Origin: Roseospirillum parvum
GTDB lineage: Bacteria; Pseudomonadota; Alphaproteobacteria; Rhodospirillales; Rhodospirillaceae
Reading direction: 5' to 3'
NCBI RefSeq assembly: GCF_900100455.1
Contig: NZ_FNCV01000005.1
Location: forward strand, 186,001 to 250,000
Length of the DNA: 64,000 nucleotides
Made by a program: the position numbers and the translations under genes. Each line of letters opens with the position of its first letter. The first letter of the stretch is position 1. Below the pieces are notes generated by a model, which saw only the letters and a program-made list of their open reading frames with translations, had not been told where the DNA came from and searched no databases. Below are positions 18,176 through 25,768 of the stretch, piece by piece.

Positions 18176-18521
18176 GACTGGCGCTCCTTTACGCCCGAGT
18201 AAGTGTAGGGAGGGGTGTTACAAGGACCCCTCCCTGGCACCGCGCCTGTCCGGAGAAAGCGTCGTTCAATTGGCGCGGTCGCCTGACGGCGCCCGCGATT
18301 TCGGCGCTTCGCGCCGAGGCTGCTTTGGTTTTGAGGGCGGGGGAGGGGAAGGCGGAGAAAGGGGCGGCGACCCTTCGGATCGCCGCCCCGCTGAGGTCGG
18401 CGACACCCGGCGAGGCGGGATGGTGCCCGAAGCTCGCCCGGGTGCCGATCCGCCCCCAAAATCCCCGGCGGCGCAGCCAACCCCGCCGGGGCAAAACCCG
18501 TTGATGGCTTGAAGGCCGCCA
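18176..18521. other. Spacer between AlpA-like gene and rep
   Basis: 346 bp. Open frames exist on both strands (for example 18494-18189 minus) but have Arg/Pro/Ala-rich content typical of GC-rich chance frames. The one clear structure is the 10-bp-armed hairpin at 18207-18235. I see no gene I would support. Confidence 0.5.
18207..18235. repeat. Perfect inverted repeat upstream of rep (candidate replication origin or operator)
   Basis: AGGGAGGGGT (18207-18216), a 9-base loop GTTACAAGG, and ACCCCTCCCT (18226-18235). The arms are perfect. It lies 32 bp before the rep start on the minus strand. Rolling-circle double-strand origins often place the nick in the loop of such a hairpin near rep, so this is a candidate. 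An operator or attenuator is the alternative. Confidence 0.5.
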
Positions 18522-18761
18522 TCAGGCCTGGCTGGTGTTGTCGAGCGAATGGGCCTCGATCCAGGCCAGCAGATCGCGCCGCCGATAGCGGATCGAGCGC
18601 GCCGAGACCTTGACGAACTTCGGCCCGCCCCCGCGCACCCGCCAGTTCTGCAAAGCCCGCGTGGTGTAGCCCAGGAACCCGGCGGCCTCGACCTCGTTGA
18701 TCAGGCTGTCCAGGTAGACCCGATCCTGGATGCTTTCCGCCGGTTGCGCTTGGTGTTTCAT
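18522..18761 (-). CDS. AlpA/excisionase-like helix-turn-helix protein
   Basis: 79 residues from ATG 18761, preceded by GGAGG. LINEVEAAGFLGYTTRALQN then RVRGGGPKFVKVSARSIRYR is the MerR-like winged helix of AlpA and DNA-binding excisionase domains (HTH_17), including the usual F-x-K...I-R-Y-R-x-x-D-L block. Such proteins switch island excision or activate neighbouring genes. On this island it precedes rep on the same strand, a common arrangement. Confidence 0.85.
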   Translation of the reverse strand: MKHQAQPAESIQDRVYLDSLINEVEAAGFLGYTTRALQNWRVRGGGPKFVKVSARSIRYRRRDLLAWIEAHSLDNTSQA

Positions 18762-18914
18762 GCCAGACCTCCAACGTGCTGTGTGCGCTGGGGTCAAACC
18801 TGGGCCAACTCGGCGCCTATAAAAACGCCTATAAAATGCCCGCGAATTTATAGTTTCCGGGAACCCGGAAATTCCGGAATCGGGATGGCGCGGGCGGCGG
18901 GGTGGTGGGCGCTG

Positions 18915-19172
18915 TCACTTCATGCCCAGGCCGTCGCGCGCCGCCTTGTTGAGGCGGGTCTGCCAGCCCTTGGGATTGTCGCCGCGCAAGGCCTCGATCA
19001 GGTCCGCGTCCAGCGACACCGTGACCTGCCTCTTGGTCCGCCCCCGGGGCCTGCCGACCCGGCGAACCGAGGCGTCGGCTTCGAAGGTGTCCGGATCGGC
19101 GGCGATGGCGGCCTGAATGGCCTGGTCCTCGTCGGGGGTGTTGTCGAGGATGCGGGGGGCTTTCTTAGCCAT
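18915..19172 (-). CDS. brnA: BrnA-family antitoxin
   Basis: 85 residues from ATG 19172. After an acidic start (DNTPDEDQAIQAAIAADPDT) come GRPRGRTKRQVTVSLDADLI and a ribbon-helix-helix-like end, LRGDNPKGWQTRLNKAARDG, as in BrnA/CopG antitoxins. BrnA neutralises BrnT and represses the operon. The start overlaps the end of brnT by 8 bp; toxin first, antitoxin second is the normal BrnTA order. Confidence 0.85.
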   Translation of the reverse strand: MAKKAPRILDNTPDEDQAIQAAIAADPDTFEADASVRRVGRPRGRTKRQVTVSLDADLIEALRGDNPKGWQTRLNKAARDGLGMK

Positions 19173-19440
19173 CTTCGAATTCCTTTCGCCACAGGGCGAT
19201 TTCCCGGTTGGTGGCACGCCGCAATGAGATGACCCGGCAGGCCTCGCCGCGCCATGTGGCGACCAGGGCGAAGAGATGGTTGCCGATGGGGCCAAGGATC
19301 AGTTCGCGCTCTTCACCATCCACGATTTGGCTGCCGGCCAGGGCGGCGAAATCCCAATCGAAGTCGGAAACCGCGTCGAAGGCGATGCCGTGTTTGCGGC
19401 GGTTGCTGTCGCTCTTGCGCGGGTCCCACTGGGTGTCCAT
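19165..19440 (-). CDS. brnT: BrnT-family toxin (ribonuclease)
   Basis: 91 residues. BrnT toxins have a RelE-like fold and cleave RNA. WDPRKSDSNRRKHGIAFDAV matches the W-x-x-x-K-x-x-x-N-x-x-K-H-G-I-x-F signature. GPIGNHLFALVATWRGEACR and VISLRRATNREIALW match the catalytic core and C-terminal helix. Upstream DNA contains TTATAA in the near-palindrome ATAGTTATAAATAT, a possible BrnA operator and promoter. It probably stabilises the island. Confidence 0.88.
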   Translation of the reverse strand: MDTQWDPRKSDSNRRKHGIAFDAVSDFDWDFAALAGSQIVDGEERELILGPIGNHLFALVATWRGEACRVISLRRATNREIALWRKEFEDG

Positions 19441-19500
19441 GCGCTGGCCTCTCGGGTATATTTATAACTATGGAAATGGGCGGAGTCGAGAATAAAATAA

Positions 19501-20223
19501 CTATTCAAACTCCTGCACCTCTTTCAGGGCGCGGCGGATCACTTCGTCCCCCAAGCCCTTGCTCTCCCGTTCATCGTCCGGGGCAAGGTCCAGGACCCGT
19601 TGCCGCACAAGCTGAATTTGGCCCTTGACGGTCATCTCGGGAGAAAGGGCACCATCCGCCGTCAGGGTGCGGATTGCTTCTTCTATCTGTTCCTTGCGCG
19701 AGGGGCGCCCGCGCGAGGGCTTTTCGATCTCGGGGGGTGGCATGTGCTCGGCTCGCCAGCGCTTGGAAATTTCGTTCTCCCAGTGATGAGACACGATGCG
19801 AATGCCAGCGAAGGCTAGGCCGTGGTGCTCAAGGGTGTCCTTGGACCAGTTAAGGAAGGTTGCCCATGCTTGGGCGGGAACCCGCTTGGGGCTGTCTTCC
19901 AGGCTTCTGGGCAAGACGTAGCCCAGGCCAAAGAGCGCATCCTTCATCAGGTATTTTCGGACGGTTTCCTGGCATTCTCGCGTGGTTGCGAGGCGGTCGT
20001 TCATTGTCTTATTTGCAACCTCGAATGCCTCCCTGATTTCGGTCGGGTTGTCAGTTTTGAATGCCTCAAAGGCTGGCGTAAGGTCGCTCAGCCAATGCTC
20101 TGCGTTCAACTCTTCATAGCGCTTTCTGAGTTGCGATGGGGCGAACTCAATGAAGGCTCGTGCTGGGTGGCGCCCATAGTGCCAAAGCATGTCTTCGACC
20201 GTTGGGAAGCGGTTCTGGGACAT
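19501..20223 (-). CDS. Hypothetical island protein
   Basis: 240 residues, unrecognised. The start MSQNRFPTVEDMLWHYGRHP follows GGAGCG-like sequence. The first two thirds look helical, with conserved-looking HWLSDLTPAFEAF and TMNDRLATTRECQETV. A basic GRPSRKEQIEEAIRTL segment near residue 170 begins a short C-terminal helical domain. No membrane segment. Its composition is close to 57% GC, lower than the host. It is 60 bp upstream of brnT on the same strand and could share its transcript. The function cannot be inferred from sequence alone. Confidence 0.7.
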   Translation of the reverse strand: MSQNRFPTVEDMLWHYGRHPARAFIEFAPSQLRKRYEELNAEHWLSDLTPAFEAFKTDNPTEIREAFEVANKTMNDRLATTRECQETVRKYLMKDALFGLGYVLPRSLEDSPKRVPAQAWATFLNWSKDTLEHHGLAFAGIRIVSHHWENEISKRWRAEHMPPPEIEKPSRGRPSRKEQIEEAIRTLTADGALSPEMTVKGQIQLVRQRVLDLAPDDERESKGLGDEVIRRALKEVQEFE

Positions 20224-20522
20224 AGGTTAAGAGCGCTCCTTAATGAACTCATTTTACCGTAACCTGGAGGCTGGCGGTCGGCTGCGTTTGGGATGTTCTA
20301 GCATGGGGTATGCTCGGATGGGTAGGCCCCCCCGTAACGTGAGCGTGTTTGCCGAGTTGGTCTGTGCGGTGGTTGGTTCTCGTTACGTGACATCAACTCC
20401 TGGCTGGATTTCCCAAGCCTCCGGATGTTTGCGTTCGAAATCCCGCAAAAACCGGACTGACCACCCCGGAAATGCCGGCTACGGTCCGGACGCCCGGCCA
20501 GATTACCCGGAATTTCCGGGCC

Positions 20523-20572
20523 GCTTCCCCGCCGTGCTCCCCCATGGCTTTCTGCTTCCCCGGCGCTTCCCC
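20523..20572 (+). repeat. GCTTCCCC direct repeats, right end of island
   Basis: GCTTCCCC occurs at 20523-20530, 20554-20561 and 20565-20572, with a near copy (GCTCCCCC) at 20535-20542. The last two are 11 bp apart, as at the left end. All face the same way as the left copies. They lie 48-97 bp inside the right attachment repeat. Confidence 0.5.
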
Positions 20573-20573
20573 G

Positions 20574-20611
20574 AAAAGAAAAAGGCCCCAGCCAAAATCG
20601 GCTAGAGCCTT
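20574..20611 (-). terminator. Intrinsic terminator for tRNA-Thr, supplied by the island
   Basis: Read on the minus strand, a 12-bp stem (20611-20600 with 20593-20582, two G-U pairs) and a 6-base loop are followed by TTTTTCTTTTC. It begins 9 bases after the CCA of tRNA-Thr. It lies inside the island, so the reconstituted tRNA gene uses a terminator brought by the element. Confidence 0.7.
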
Positions 20612-20619
20612 GTTTTTAT

Positions 20620-20666
20620 TGGTGCCGGCAGCAGGGTTCGAACCCGCGACCCCCTGATTACAAATC
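20620..20666. repeat. Right attachment repeat (within intact tRNA-Thr)
   Basis: 47 bp identical to 12197-12243. This copy is continuous with the 5' half of tRNA-Thr. Strand exchange by the integrase presumably occurs within the anticodon-loop side of the repeat, as for other integrases that use tRNA 3' halves. Confidence 0.9.
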
Positions 20667-20695
20667 AGGTGCTCTACCAGCTGAGCTATACCGGC
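20620..20695 (-). tRNA. tRNA-Thr (TGT)
   Basis: 76 nt with encoded CCA. Acceptor GCCGGTA pairs with TGCCGGC (one G-U pair). The anticodon arm is CTGAT-TTTGTAA-ATCAG, anticodon TGT. The T arm contains GGTTCGAACC. The 3' 47 nt are the island attachment repeat, so the gene is intact because the island carried the missing half. Confidence 0.95.
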
Positions 20696-20938
20696 GCATC
20701 CTGGGGCGGGGCGGTCGGCCGCCAGGGGGGGCGATCTTCCCATGGTGGGGCGGCAAACTCAACTGCCCAGGGGACGCCGGAGACGGGCGGGAGGCACCAT
20801 CAGGCCCCGCGCCGCCGTTACGGGAAGGCCTCGCGAAGGCGCCCGGCGGTGGCTTCCCAAGCCGCATGATCCGGTCTATAGGTGGCGGTTCTCCGAGCCG
20901 GCCCGAAGGGGTGGGCGTTCGGCCGGCGGGGCCATCAT

Positions 20939-21023
<85 letters not shown>

Positions 21024-21393
21024 TGGCGCTCTGTGCGCCGCGCCGCTTGGCAAGGCGCGATACTTGACAAACCGGGCCCGGAGGGGAAATGGTGCGCTTC
21101 TTCCGCTCGGTGCGCGCCGGGCGGAACCGGTTCATGTTGCCCATCGCCGGCCCTAGAGCCGAGGGCGAGAATTCGGAACCACTTGGTGGTTACCGATTTT
21201 TCGCCCGGGTCGGCTCCATGCTTAAATATCGAGAGCAGATCGTGCGAAATCTGAAGTGCTCTGCGATTCACATTTCGCACGATCTGCTCTAGGCGCCGCC
21301 GGCGCGTTGTCCGCGCCGCCGCCTGTCACCCCCGCCGCATCCGGGGCCGCTCCCGCGATCCCGCCGACCGCCATTGTTTCATAGAGAGACTTC
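21024..21393. other. Intergenic region upstream of tig
   Basis: 370 bp, no supported gene. It carries a strong inverted repeat at 21232-21290 and must hold the tig promoter, which I could not place with confidence. Confidence 0.5.
21232..21290. repeat. Palindromic intergenic repeat with 19-bp perfect arms
   Basis: The left arm 21232-21250 begins AGAGCAGATC and the right arm 21272-21290 is its exact complement, ending GATCTGCTCT. The 21-base loop contains CTGAAGTGCTCTGCGATTCA. Such palindromes starting at (CT)AGAGCA are common between genes in alphaproteobacteria, so this is likely one copy of a dispersed family. In RNA it would form a very stable hairpin about 100 bases before tig. Confidence 0.75.
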
Positions 21394-23007
21394 ATGCAGA
21401 TCACCGACTCCACCATCGACGGCCTCCGTCATGCCTTCAAGATCGTGCTGCCGGCCGCCGACATCGAAGCCCGCGTCGAAGCCCGCCTGAAGGAGATCGG
21501 GCAGACCATGCGGCTGCCGGGTTTCCGTCCCGGCAAGGCGCCGCTGCCGCTGTTGAAGAAGCGTTATGGCCAGGCGGTGATGGGCGAGGTGCTGGAAAAG
21601 GCGGTTCAGGAATCGACCGCCCAGGCGCTGAAGGAAAAGGAGCTGAAGCCGGCCCTGCAGCCCGAGATCGAGGTCGACTCGTTCGGCGAGGGCGAGGATC
21701 TGGCGCTGTCCGTGGCGGTCGAGGTGATCCCCGACATCGCGCCGATGGACTTCGCCACCCTGAAGCTGACCCGTCAGCGCGCCGACGTGCCCCAGGAGCG
21801 CATCGACGAGGCCCTGGGCCGCATCGCCGAGAGCCGCCAGGACAGCGCCCCGGTCGAGGAGGACCGTCCGGCCGCCGAGGGTGACATCGTGGTCATCGAC
21901 TTCGTCGGCAAGCTGGACGGCGAGCCGTTCGAGGGCGGCAGCGGCGAGGGGGTCAGCCTGGAACTGGGCGGCGGCCGCTTCATCCCCGGCTTCGAGGAGC
22001 AGCTGATCGGCGCCAAGGTCGGCGATGCCCCGGTGGTCACCGTGACCTTCCCCGAGGACTATCAGGCGACCCATCTGGCCGGCCGCGAGGCCACCTTCGA
22101 GGTCTCGGTCAAGGAGCTGCGCCAGCCGACCACCCCGGCGGTCGACGACGCGCTGGCCGAGGCGGTCGGCATGGAGAGCCTGGAGAAGCTGACCGAGATG
22201 GTGCGCGGCCGGCTGCAGGAGGAGTTCGACGAGCTGTCGCGCGAGCGTCTCAAGCGCAGCCTGCTCGACGCCCTGGCCGAGGCGCATGACTTCCCGGTGC
22301 CGCCGACCCTGCTCGAGAACGAGTTCAAGGGCATCTGGAGCCAGCTTGAGGAAGCCCGCAAGAACGACCAGCTCGAACCCGAGGACGCCGCCAAGAGCGA
22401 CGAGGAGCTGGAGGCCGAGTACCGCGGCATCGCCGAGCGCCGGGTGCGCCTGGGCCTGCTGCTGGCCGAGGTCGGACAGAAGCACAAGATCCAGGTCACC
22501 AACGAGGACCTGAACCGCGCCGTGGTCCGTGAGGCGATGCGCTATCCGGGCCAGGAGCAGGCGGTCTTCCAGTACTTCCAGAACAACCAGGACGCGGTCA
22601 ACCATCTGCGCGCCCCGCTGTTCGAGGACAAGGTGGTGGACTATATCCTGGAGTTGGCCGAGGTCAGCGAGGAGACGGTCAGCGTCGATGAGTTGACCGC
22701 CGATCCGGAGGAGGCCCCGGCCAAGCCGGCGACGAAGAAGAAGGCGGCGCCGAAGAAGAAGGCTCCGGCCAAGAAGAAGGCCGCCGAGGTGGAAGCTGGC
22801 GAGGCGGAAGCTGGCGAGCCGGAGGGCGAGGCAACCGAGGCCAAGCCGGCCAAGGCAGCGTCCAAGAAGAAGGTGGACGACGCCGAGCCGGCCGAGGCCG
22901 AGGCCAAGCCGGCCGCCGCCAAGAAGAAGGCCCCGGCCAAGAAGAAGGCCGTGCCCAAGGCCGCCGACTCCGCCGACTCCGGCGAGGCCGACACCTCGGA
23001 GGGTTGA
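21394..23007 (+). CDS. tig: Trigger factor with long Lys/Ala-rich C-terminal tail
   Basis: 537 residues. Trigger factor is the ribosome-bound chaperone and prolyl isomerase that meets nascent chains. The ribosome-binding signature GFRPGKAPLPLLKKRYG is at residues 45-61. The FKBP-type domain (GDIVVIDFVGKLDGEPFEGG) is at about 165-184, and the helical C-domain follows to about 440. Normal proteins end there. Here about 95 more residues follow, built from KKKAPAKKKA-like and AEAGEPE-like stretches, alternately basic and acidic. The ribosome site is weak (AGAGAGAC). It heads the tig-clpP-clpX-lon neighbourhood. Confidence 0.95.
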   Translation: MQITDSTIDGLRHAFKIVLPAADIEARVEARLKEIGQTMRLPGFRPGKAPLPLLKKRYGQAVMGEVLEKAVQESTAQALKEKELKPALQPEIEVDSFGEGEDLALSVAVEVIPDIAPMDFATLKLTRQRADVPQERIDEALGRIAESRQDSAPVEEDRPAAEGDIVVIDFVGKLDGEPFEGGSGEGVSLELGGGRFIPGFEEQLIGAKVGDAPVVTVTFPEDYQATHLAGREATFEVSVKELRQPTTPAVDDALAEAVGMESLEKLTEMVRGRLQEEFDELSRERLKRSLLDALAEAHDFPVPPTLLENEFKGIWSQLEEARKNDQLEPEDAAKSDEELEAEYRGIAERRVRLGLLLAEVGQKHKIQVTNEDLNRAVVREAMRYPGQEQAVFQYFQNNQDAVNHLRAPLFEDKVVDYILELAEVSEETVSVDELTADPEEAPAKPATKKKAAPKKKAPAKKKAAEVEAGEAEAGEPEGEATEAKPAKAASKKKVDDAEPAEAEAKPAAAKKKAPAKKKAVPKAADSADSGEADTSEG

Positions 23008-23068
23008 GCGCCACGGCGCTCATCCCCCCCTCCCTTATCCTCAGCCACCAGGAGGCTAAAGCCGCGCC

Positions 23069-23734
23069 ATGGCCGACCGTGATCCAATCGAGGTCTTCAA
23101 CAACACCCTGGTGCCGATGGTCATCGAGACCACCAACCGGGGCGAGCGGGCCTACGACATCTATTCCCGCCTGCTCAAGGAGCGGATCATCTTCCTGACC
23201 GGGCAGGTGCACGATGGCGTGGCCTCGCTGGTCAGTGCCCAGTTGCTGTTCCTGGAATCGGAAAACCCGTCCAAGGACATCTCGTTCTACATCAACTCGC
23301 CGGGCGGCGTGGTGACCTCCGGGCTCGCCATGTACGACACCATGCAGTACATCCGCTGCGACGTGTCCACGGTGTGCATCGGGCAGGCCGCCTCCATGGG
23401 CTCGCTGCTGCTCACCGCCGGGACCGCCGGGAAGCGGTTTTCGCTGCCCAACTCGCGGATCATGATCCACCAGCCCTCGGGTGGCTTCCAGGGCCAGGCG
23501 GCGGACATCGAGATCCAGGCCCGCGAGATCCTGCTGCTGCGCGAGCGCCTGAACCGCATCTACGAAACCCACACCGGCAAGCCCTTCGACGAGATCGAAA
23601 CGGCCATGGACCGCGACAAGTACATGACCGCCGAGGAAGCCCGCGACTTCGGGCTGATCGACCACGTGGTGGCCAGCCGGCCGCGTCCGGAGGACGACGG
23701 GACGGGGGACGATGGCAAGGGCGACGATGCCTGA
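23069..23734 (+). CDS. clpP: ATP-dependent Clp protease proteolytic subunit
   Basis: 221 residues. The serine protease ring that partners ClpX and ClpA. Catalytic Ser109 is in [12 protein letters not shown], His134 in [10 protein letters not shown], and the Asp in MDRDKYM. A 15-residue acidic Gly/Asp-rich tail ([14 protein letters not shown]) extends beyond the usual end. A GGAGGCTAAAG ribosome site precedes the ATG at 23069. It lies 61 bp after tig. Confidence 0.97.
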   Translation: MADRDPIEVFNNTLVPMVIETTNRGERAYDIYSRLLKERIIFLTGQVHDGVASLVSAQLLFLESENPSKDISFYINSPGGVVTSGLAMYDTMQYIRCDVSTVCIGQAASMGSLLLTAGTAGKRFSLPNSRIMIHQPSGGFQGQAADIEIQAREILLLRERLNRIYETHTGKPFDEIETAMDRDKYMTAEEARDFGLIDHVVASRPRPEDDGTGDDGKGDDA

Positions 23735-23891
23735 GTGCACCGGTAATCGGTTCAGGTCCCGGAAAGGCGAGGTGTTGATCTTTTAAGGCGATCACGGCAA
23801 TCGGGATAATTCGGTTGCGCAAATGCGAATGAGTTGCAACACTCTCCTGGCAACGTCGTTCACACCCGCGCTCTCGAAGGAGACCCGCGCC

Positions 23892-24125
23892 ATGATCGCC
23901 TTGAAGACCTTCAGCTTCGCTGTCATCCACCTCTCGGTGGCCTTCTCGGTAGCCTACGCCTTGACCGGCGACATCGGCATCAGCAGTGCCGTCGCCCTGC
24001 TCGAGCCGGCCTGCAACACGGTGGCCTTCTACTTCCATGAACGGGTCTGGCGCCGCTTCCAGAAGGGCGGCGCCGCCCCCCGGAAGGCGCCGGCCATCGA
24101 CCTGTGTTGCGGCGCCCACGGCTGA
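23892..24125 (+). CDS. Small DUF2061-type membrane protein
   Basis: 77 residues. The start at 23892 follows AAGGAG. Two hydrophobic segments (TFSFAVIHLSVAFSVAYALT, and IGISSAVALLEPACNTVAFY) end in FHERVWRRF, the characteristic HE-x-x-W of DUF2061 proteins. The role of the family is unknown. It sits between clpP and clpX, which are usually adjacent. A sequence resembling a Fur box lies about 55-70 bp upstream. Confidence 0.85.
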   Translation: MIALKTFSFAVIHLSVAFSVAYALTGDIGISSAVALLEPACNTVAFYFHERVWRRFQKGGAAPRKAPAIDLCCGAHG

Positions 24126-24502
24126 TCCCCAAATGGGCAGGTGTGGCCGCCGTCATGGTCTGGTGATGGCGGCGTTGTTTTTCCCGCGCCGTTTTTCGCG
24201 CCGTTTTTTTTCCATTGTGCCGGGCCGGCCCCAAGGGCTAGACTGATCAGCCGCCATGGCCGCCCCATCCTGTGGTGGGCGCAGGCGGCTGACCGCGGGC
24301 GGAGCGTCCGGTCGGGCCGGAAAACCGGCTCGGGTGGTGCAGTTATCAAGGGGCGCGGCCCGGGATGTTCCCGGGCGCGGACGCCCCGTAGAGGCCCAGG
24401 CGGCCCGCGACCCAGAGCCGGATCTGGGCGCGGTCGCTGGGCCGCGCCCAGACCCGGTTCTGGGTCGCGGGCGCCGAAAGCCGGTTTCTAAGTGGAGTTG
24501 GG
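24126..24502. other. Intergenic region upstream of clpX with large hairpins
   Basis: 377 bp, no supported gene. It contains CCCGGGA-TGT-TCCCGGG (about 24359-24375) and then a very large hairpin at 24404-24471, ending 31 bp before clpX. The clpX promoter must be upstream of or within these structures. Confidence 0.55.
24404..24471. repeat. Inverted repeat with 30-bp arms before clpX
   Basis: The arms 24404-24433 (starting CCCGCGACCCAGAGCC) and 24442-24471 match at 28 of 30 positions around an 8-base loop, TCGCTGGG. There is no T-run, so it is not a simple terminator. Close to the clpX start, it could limit read-through from clpP, protect the clpX mRNA 5' end, or be a dispersed repeat. Confidence 0.75.
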
Positions 24503-25768
24503 ATGACCAAGTCGTCGGGCAGCGAGTCGAAAAACACGCTCTATTGCAGCTTCTGCGGCAAAAGCCAGCACGAGGTGCGCAAGCTCATCGCCGGGCCCAC
24601 CGTGTTCATCTGCGACGAATGCGTCGAGTTGTGCATGGACATCATCCGGGAAGAGAACAAGACCCAGATGCTGCGCTCGAGCGACGGCGTGCCCTCGCCG
24701 CGCGACATCCTCGGCGTGCTGAACGACTATGTCATCGGCCAGAGCCATGCCAAGCGGGTCCTCTCGGTGGCCGTGCACAACCACTACAAACGGTTGTCGC
24801 ACCTCGGCAAGAGCAGCGACCTGGACATCGCCAAGTCGAACATCCTGCTGATCGGCCCCACCGGCTGCGGCAAGACCCTGCTCGCCCAGACCCTGGCCCG
24901 CATTCTCGACGTGCCCTTCACCATGGCCGACGCCACCACGCTGACCGAGGCCGGCTACGTGGGCGAGGACGTGGAGAACATCATCCTCAAGCTGCTCCAG
25001 TCGGCCGACTACAATGTCGAGCGGGCGCAGCGCGGCATCGTCTACATCGACGAGATCGACAAGATCAGCCGCAAGTCGGACAACCCCTCGATCACCCGTG
25101 ACGTGTCGGGCGAGGGGGTCCAGCAGGCGCTCTTGAAGATCATGGAAGGCACCGTGGCCAGCGTGCCGCCGCAGGGTGGGCGCAAGCACCCGCAGCAGGA
25201 ATTCCTTCAGGTGGACACCACCAACATCCTGTTCATCTGCGGCGGTGCCTTCGCCGGCCTGGACAAGATCATCAGCCAGCGCGGTCGGGGCACCTCGATC
25301 GGCTTCGGGGCCGACGTGCGCGCCCCGGAGGATCGCCGCACCGGTGACGTGCTGCGCGATGTGGAGCCCGAGGACCTGCTGAAGTACGGCCTGATCCCCG
25401 AGTTCGTCGGCCGCCTGCCGGTGCTGGCGACGCTGGAGGACCTGGACGAGCCGGCCCTGATCGAGATCCTGACGGCGCCCAAGAACGCCCTGGTCAAGCA
25501 GTACCAGCGGCTGTTCGAGATGGAGAACGTCAACCTGACCTTCACCCATGATGCCCTGAAGTCGATCTCGTCGAAGGCGATTGCCCGCAAAACCGGGGCG
25601 CGCGGCCTGCGCTCGATCCTGGAAGGCATCCTGCTCGACACCATGTTCGACCTGCCGGGCATGGATGGGGTCGAGGAAGTGGTGGTCAACGGCGAGGTGG
25701 TGGAAGGCCGCGCGACGCCGCTGGTCATCTACTCCGAACGCTCCGACGAGTTGAACACCAGCGCCTGA
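24503..25768 (+). CDS. clpX: ATP-dependent Clp protease ATP-binding subunit ClpX
   Basis: 421 residues. The AAA+ unfoldase that feeds ClpP. The N-terminal zinc domain has [11 protein letters not shown] (Cys15/Cys18) and CDECVELC. Walker A is GPTGCGKT near residue 118, Walker B is VYIDEIDK. The ClpP-binding loop IGFGA is near residue 273. Length is normal. Confidence 0.98.
   Translation: MTKSSGSESKNTLYCSFCGKSQHEVRKLIAGPTVFICDECVELCMDIIREENKTQMLRSSDGVPSPRDILGVLNDYVIGQSHAKRVLSVAVHNHYKRLSHLGKSSDLDIAKSNILLIGPTGCGKTLLAQTLARILDVPFTMADATTLTEAGYVGEDVENIILKLLQSADYNVERAQRGIVYIDEIDKISRKSDNPSITRDVSGEGVQQALLKIMEGTVASVPPQGGRKHPQQEFLQVDTTNILFICGGAFAGLDKIISQRGRGTSIGFGADVRAPEDRRTGDVLRDVEPEDLLKYGLIPEFVGRLPVLATLEDLDEPALIEILTAPKNALVKQYQRLFEMENVNLTFTHDALKSISSKAIARKTGARGLRSILEGILLDTMFDLPGMDGVEEVVVNGEVVEGRATPLVIYSERSDELNTSA

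Larger units (their letters stand above)
20224..20619. other. Right-end non-coding region of the island
   Basis: 396 bp. I see no supported gene. CGTAAC/GTTACG elements recur (about 20262, 20333 and 20381 in inverse orientation), possibly protein-binding sites or part of an origin. Then come GCTTCCCC copies and a terminator on the minus strand immediately before the tRNA-Thr 3' end. Confidence 0.5.
12197..20666. mobile_element. Integrated genomic island in tRNA-Thr (about 8.4 kb)
   Basis: The segment is bounded by a 47-bp perfect direct repeat (12197-12243 and 20620-20666). The repeat equals the 3' end of tRNA-Thr, from CCA to the anticodon loop. A tyrosine integrase gene sits just inside the left end. 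Inside are a Rep-like protein, an AlpA-type regulator, a toxin-antitoxin pair, an IS fragment and an AT-rich cargo pair. No conjugation or phage structural genes are visible, so it looks like a small integrative element or satellite that moves with outside help, or a decayed remnant of one. Confidence 0.88.

Noticed and set aside
18003-18512. Plus-strand gene over the rep 5' region
   Set aside because: It overlaps the rep gene and continues in Arg/Pro-rich sequence; no start site or motif.
20243-20605. 120-codon plus-strand gene at the right island end
   Set aside because: It runs through the GCTTCCCC repeats and into the terminator and has no protein-like features.
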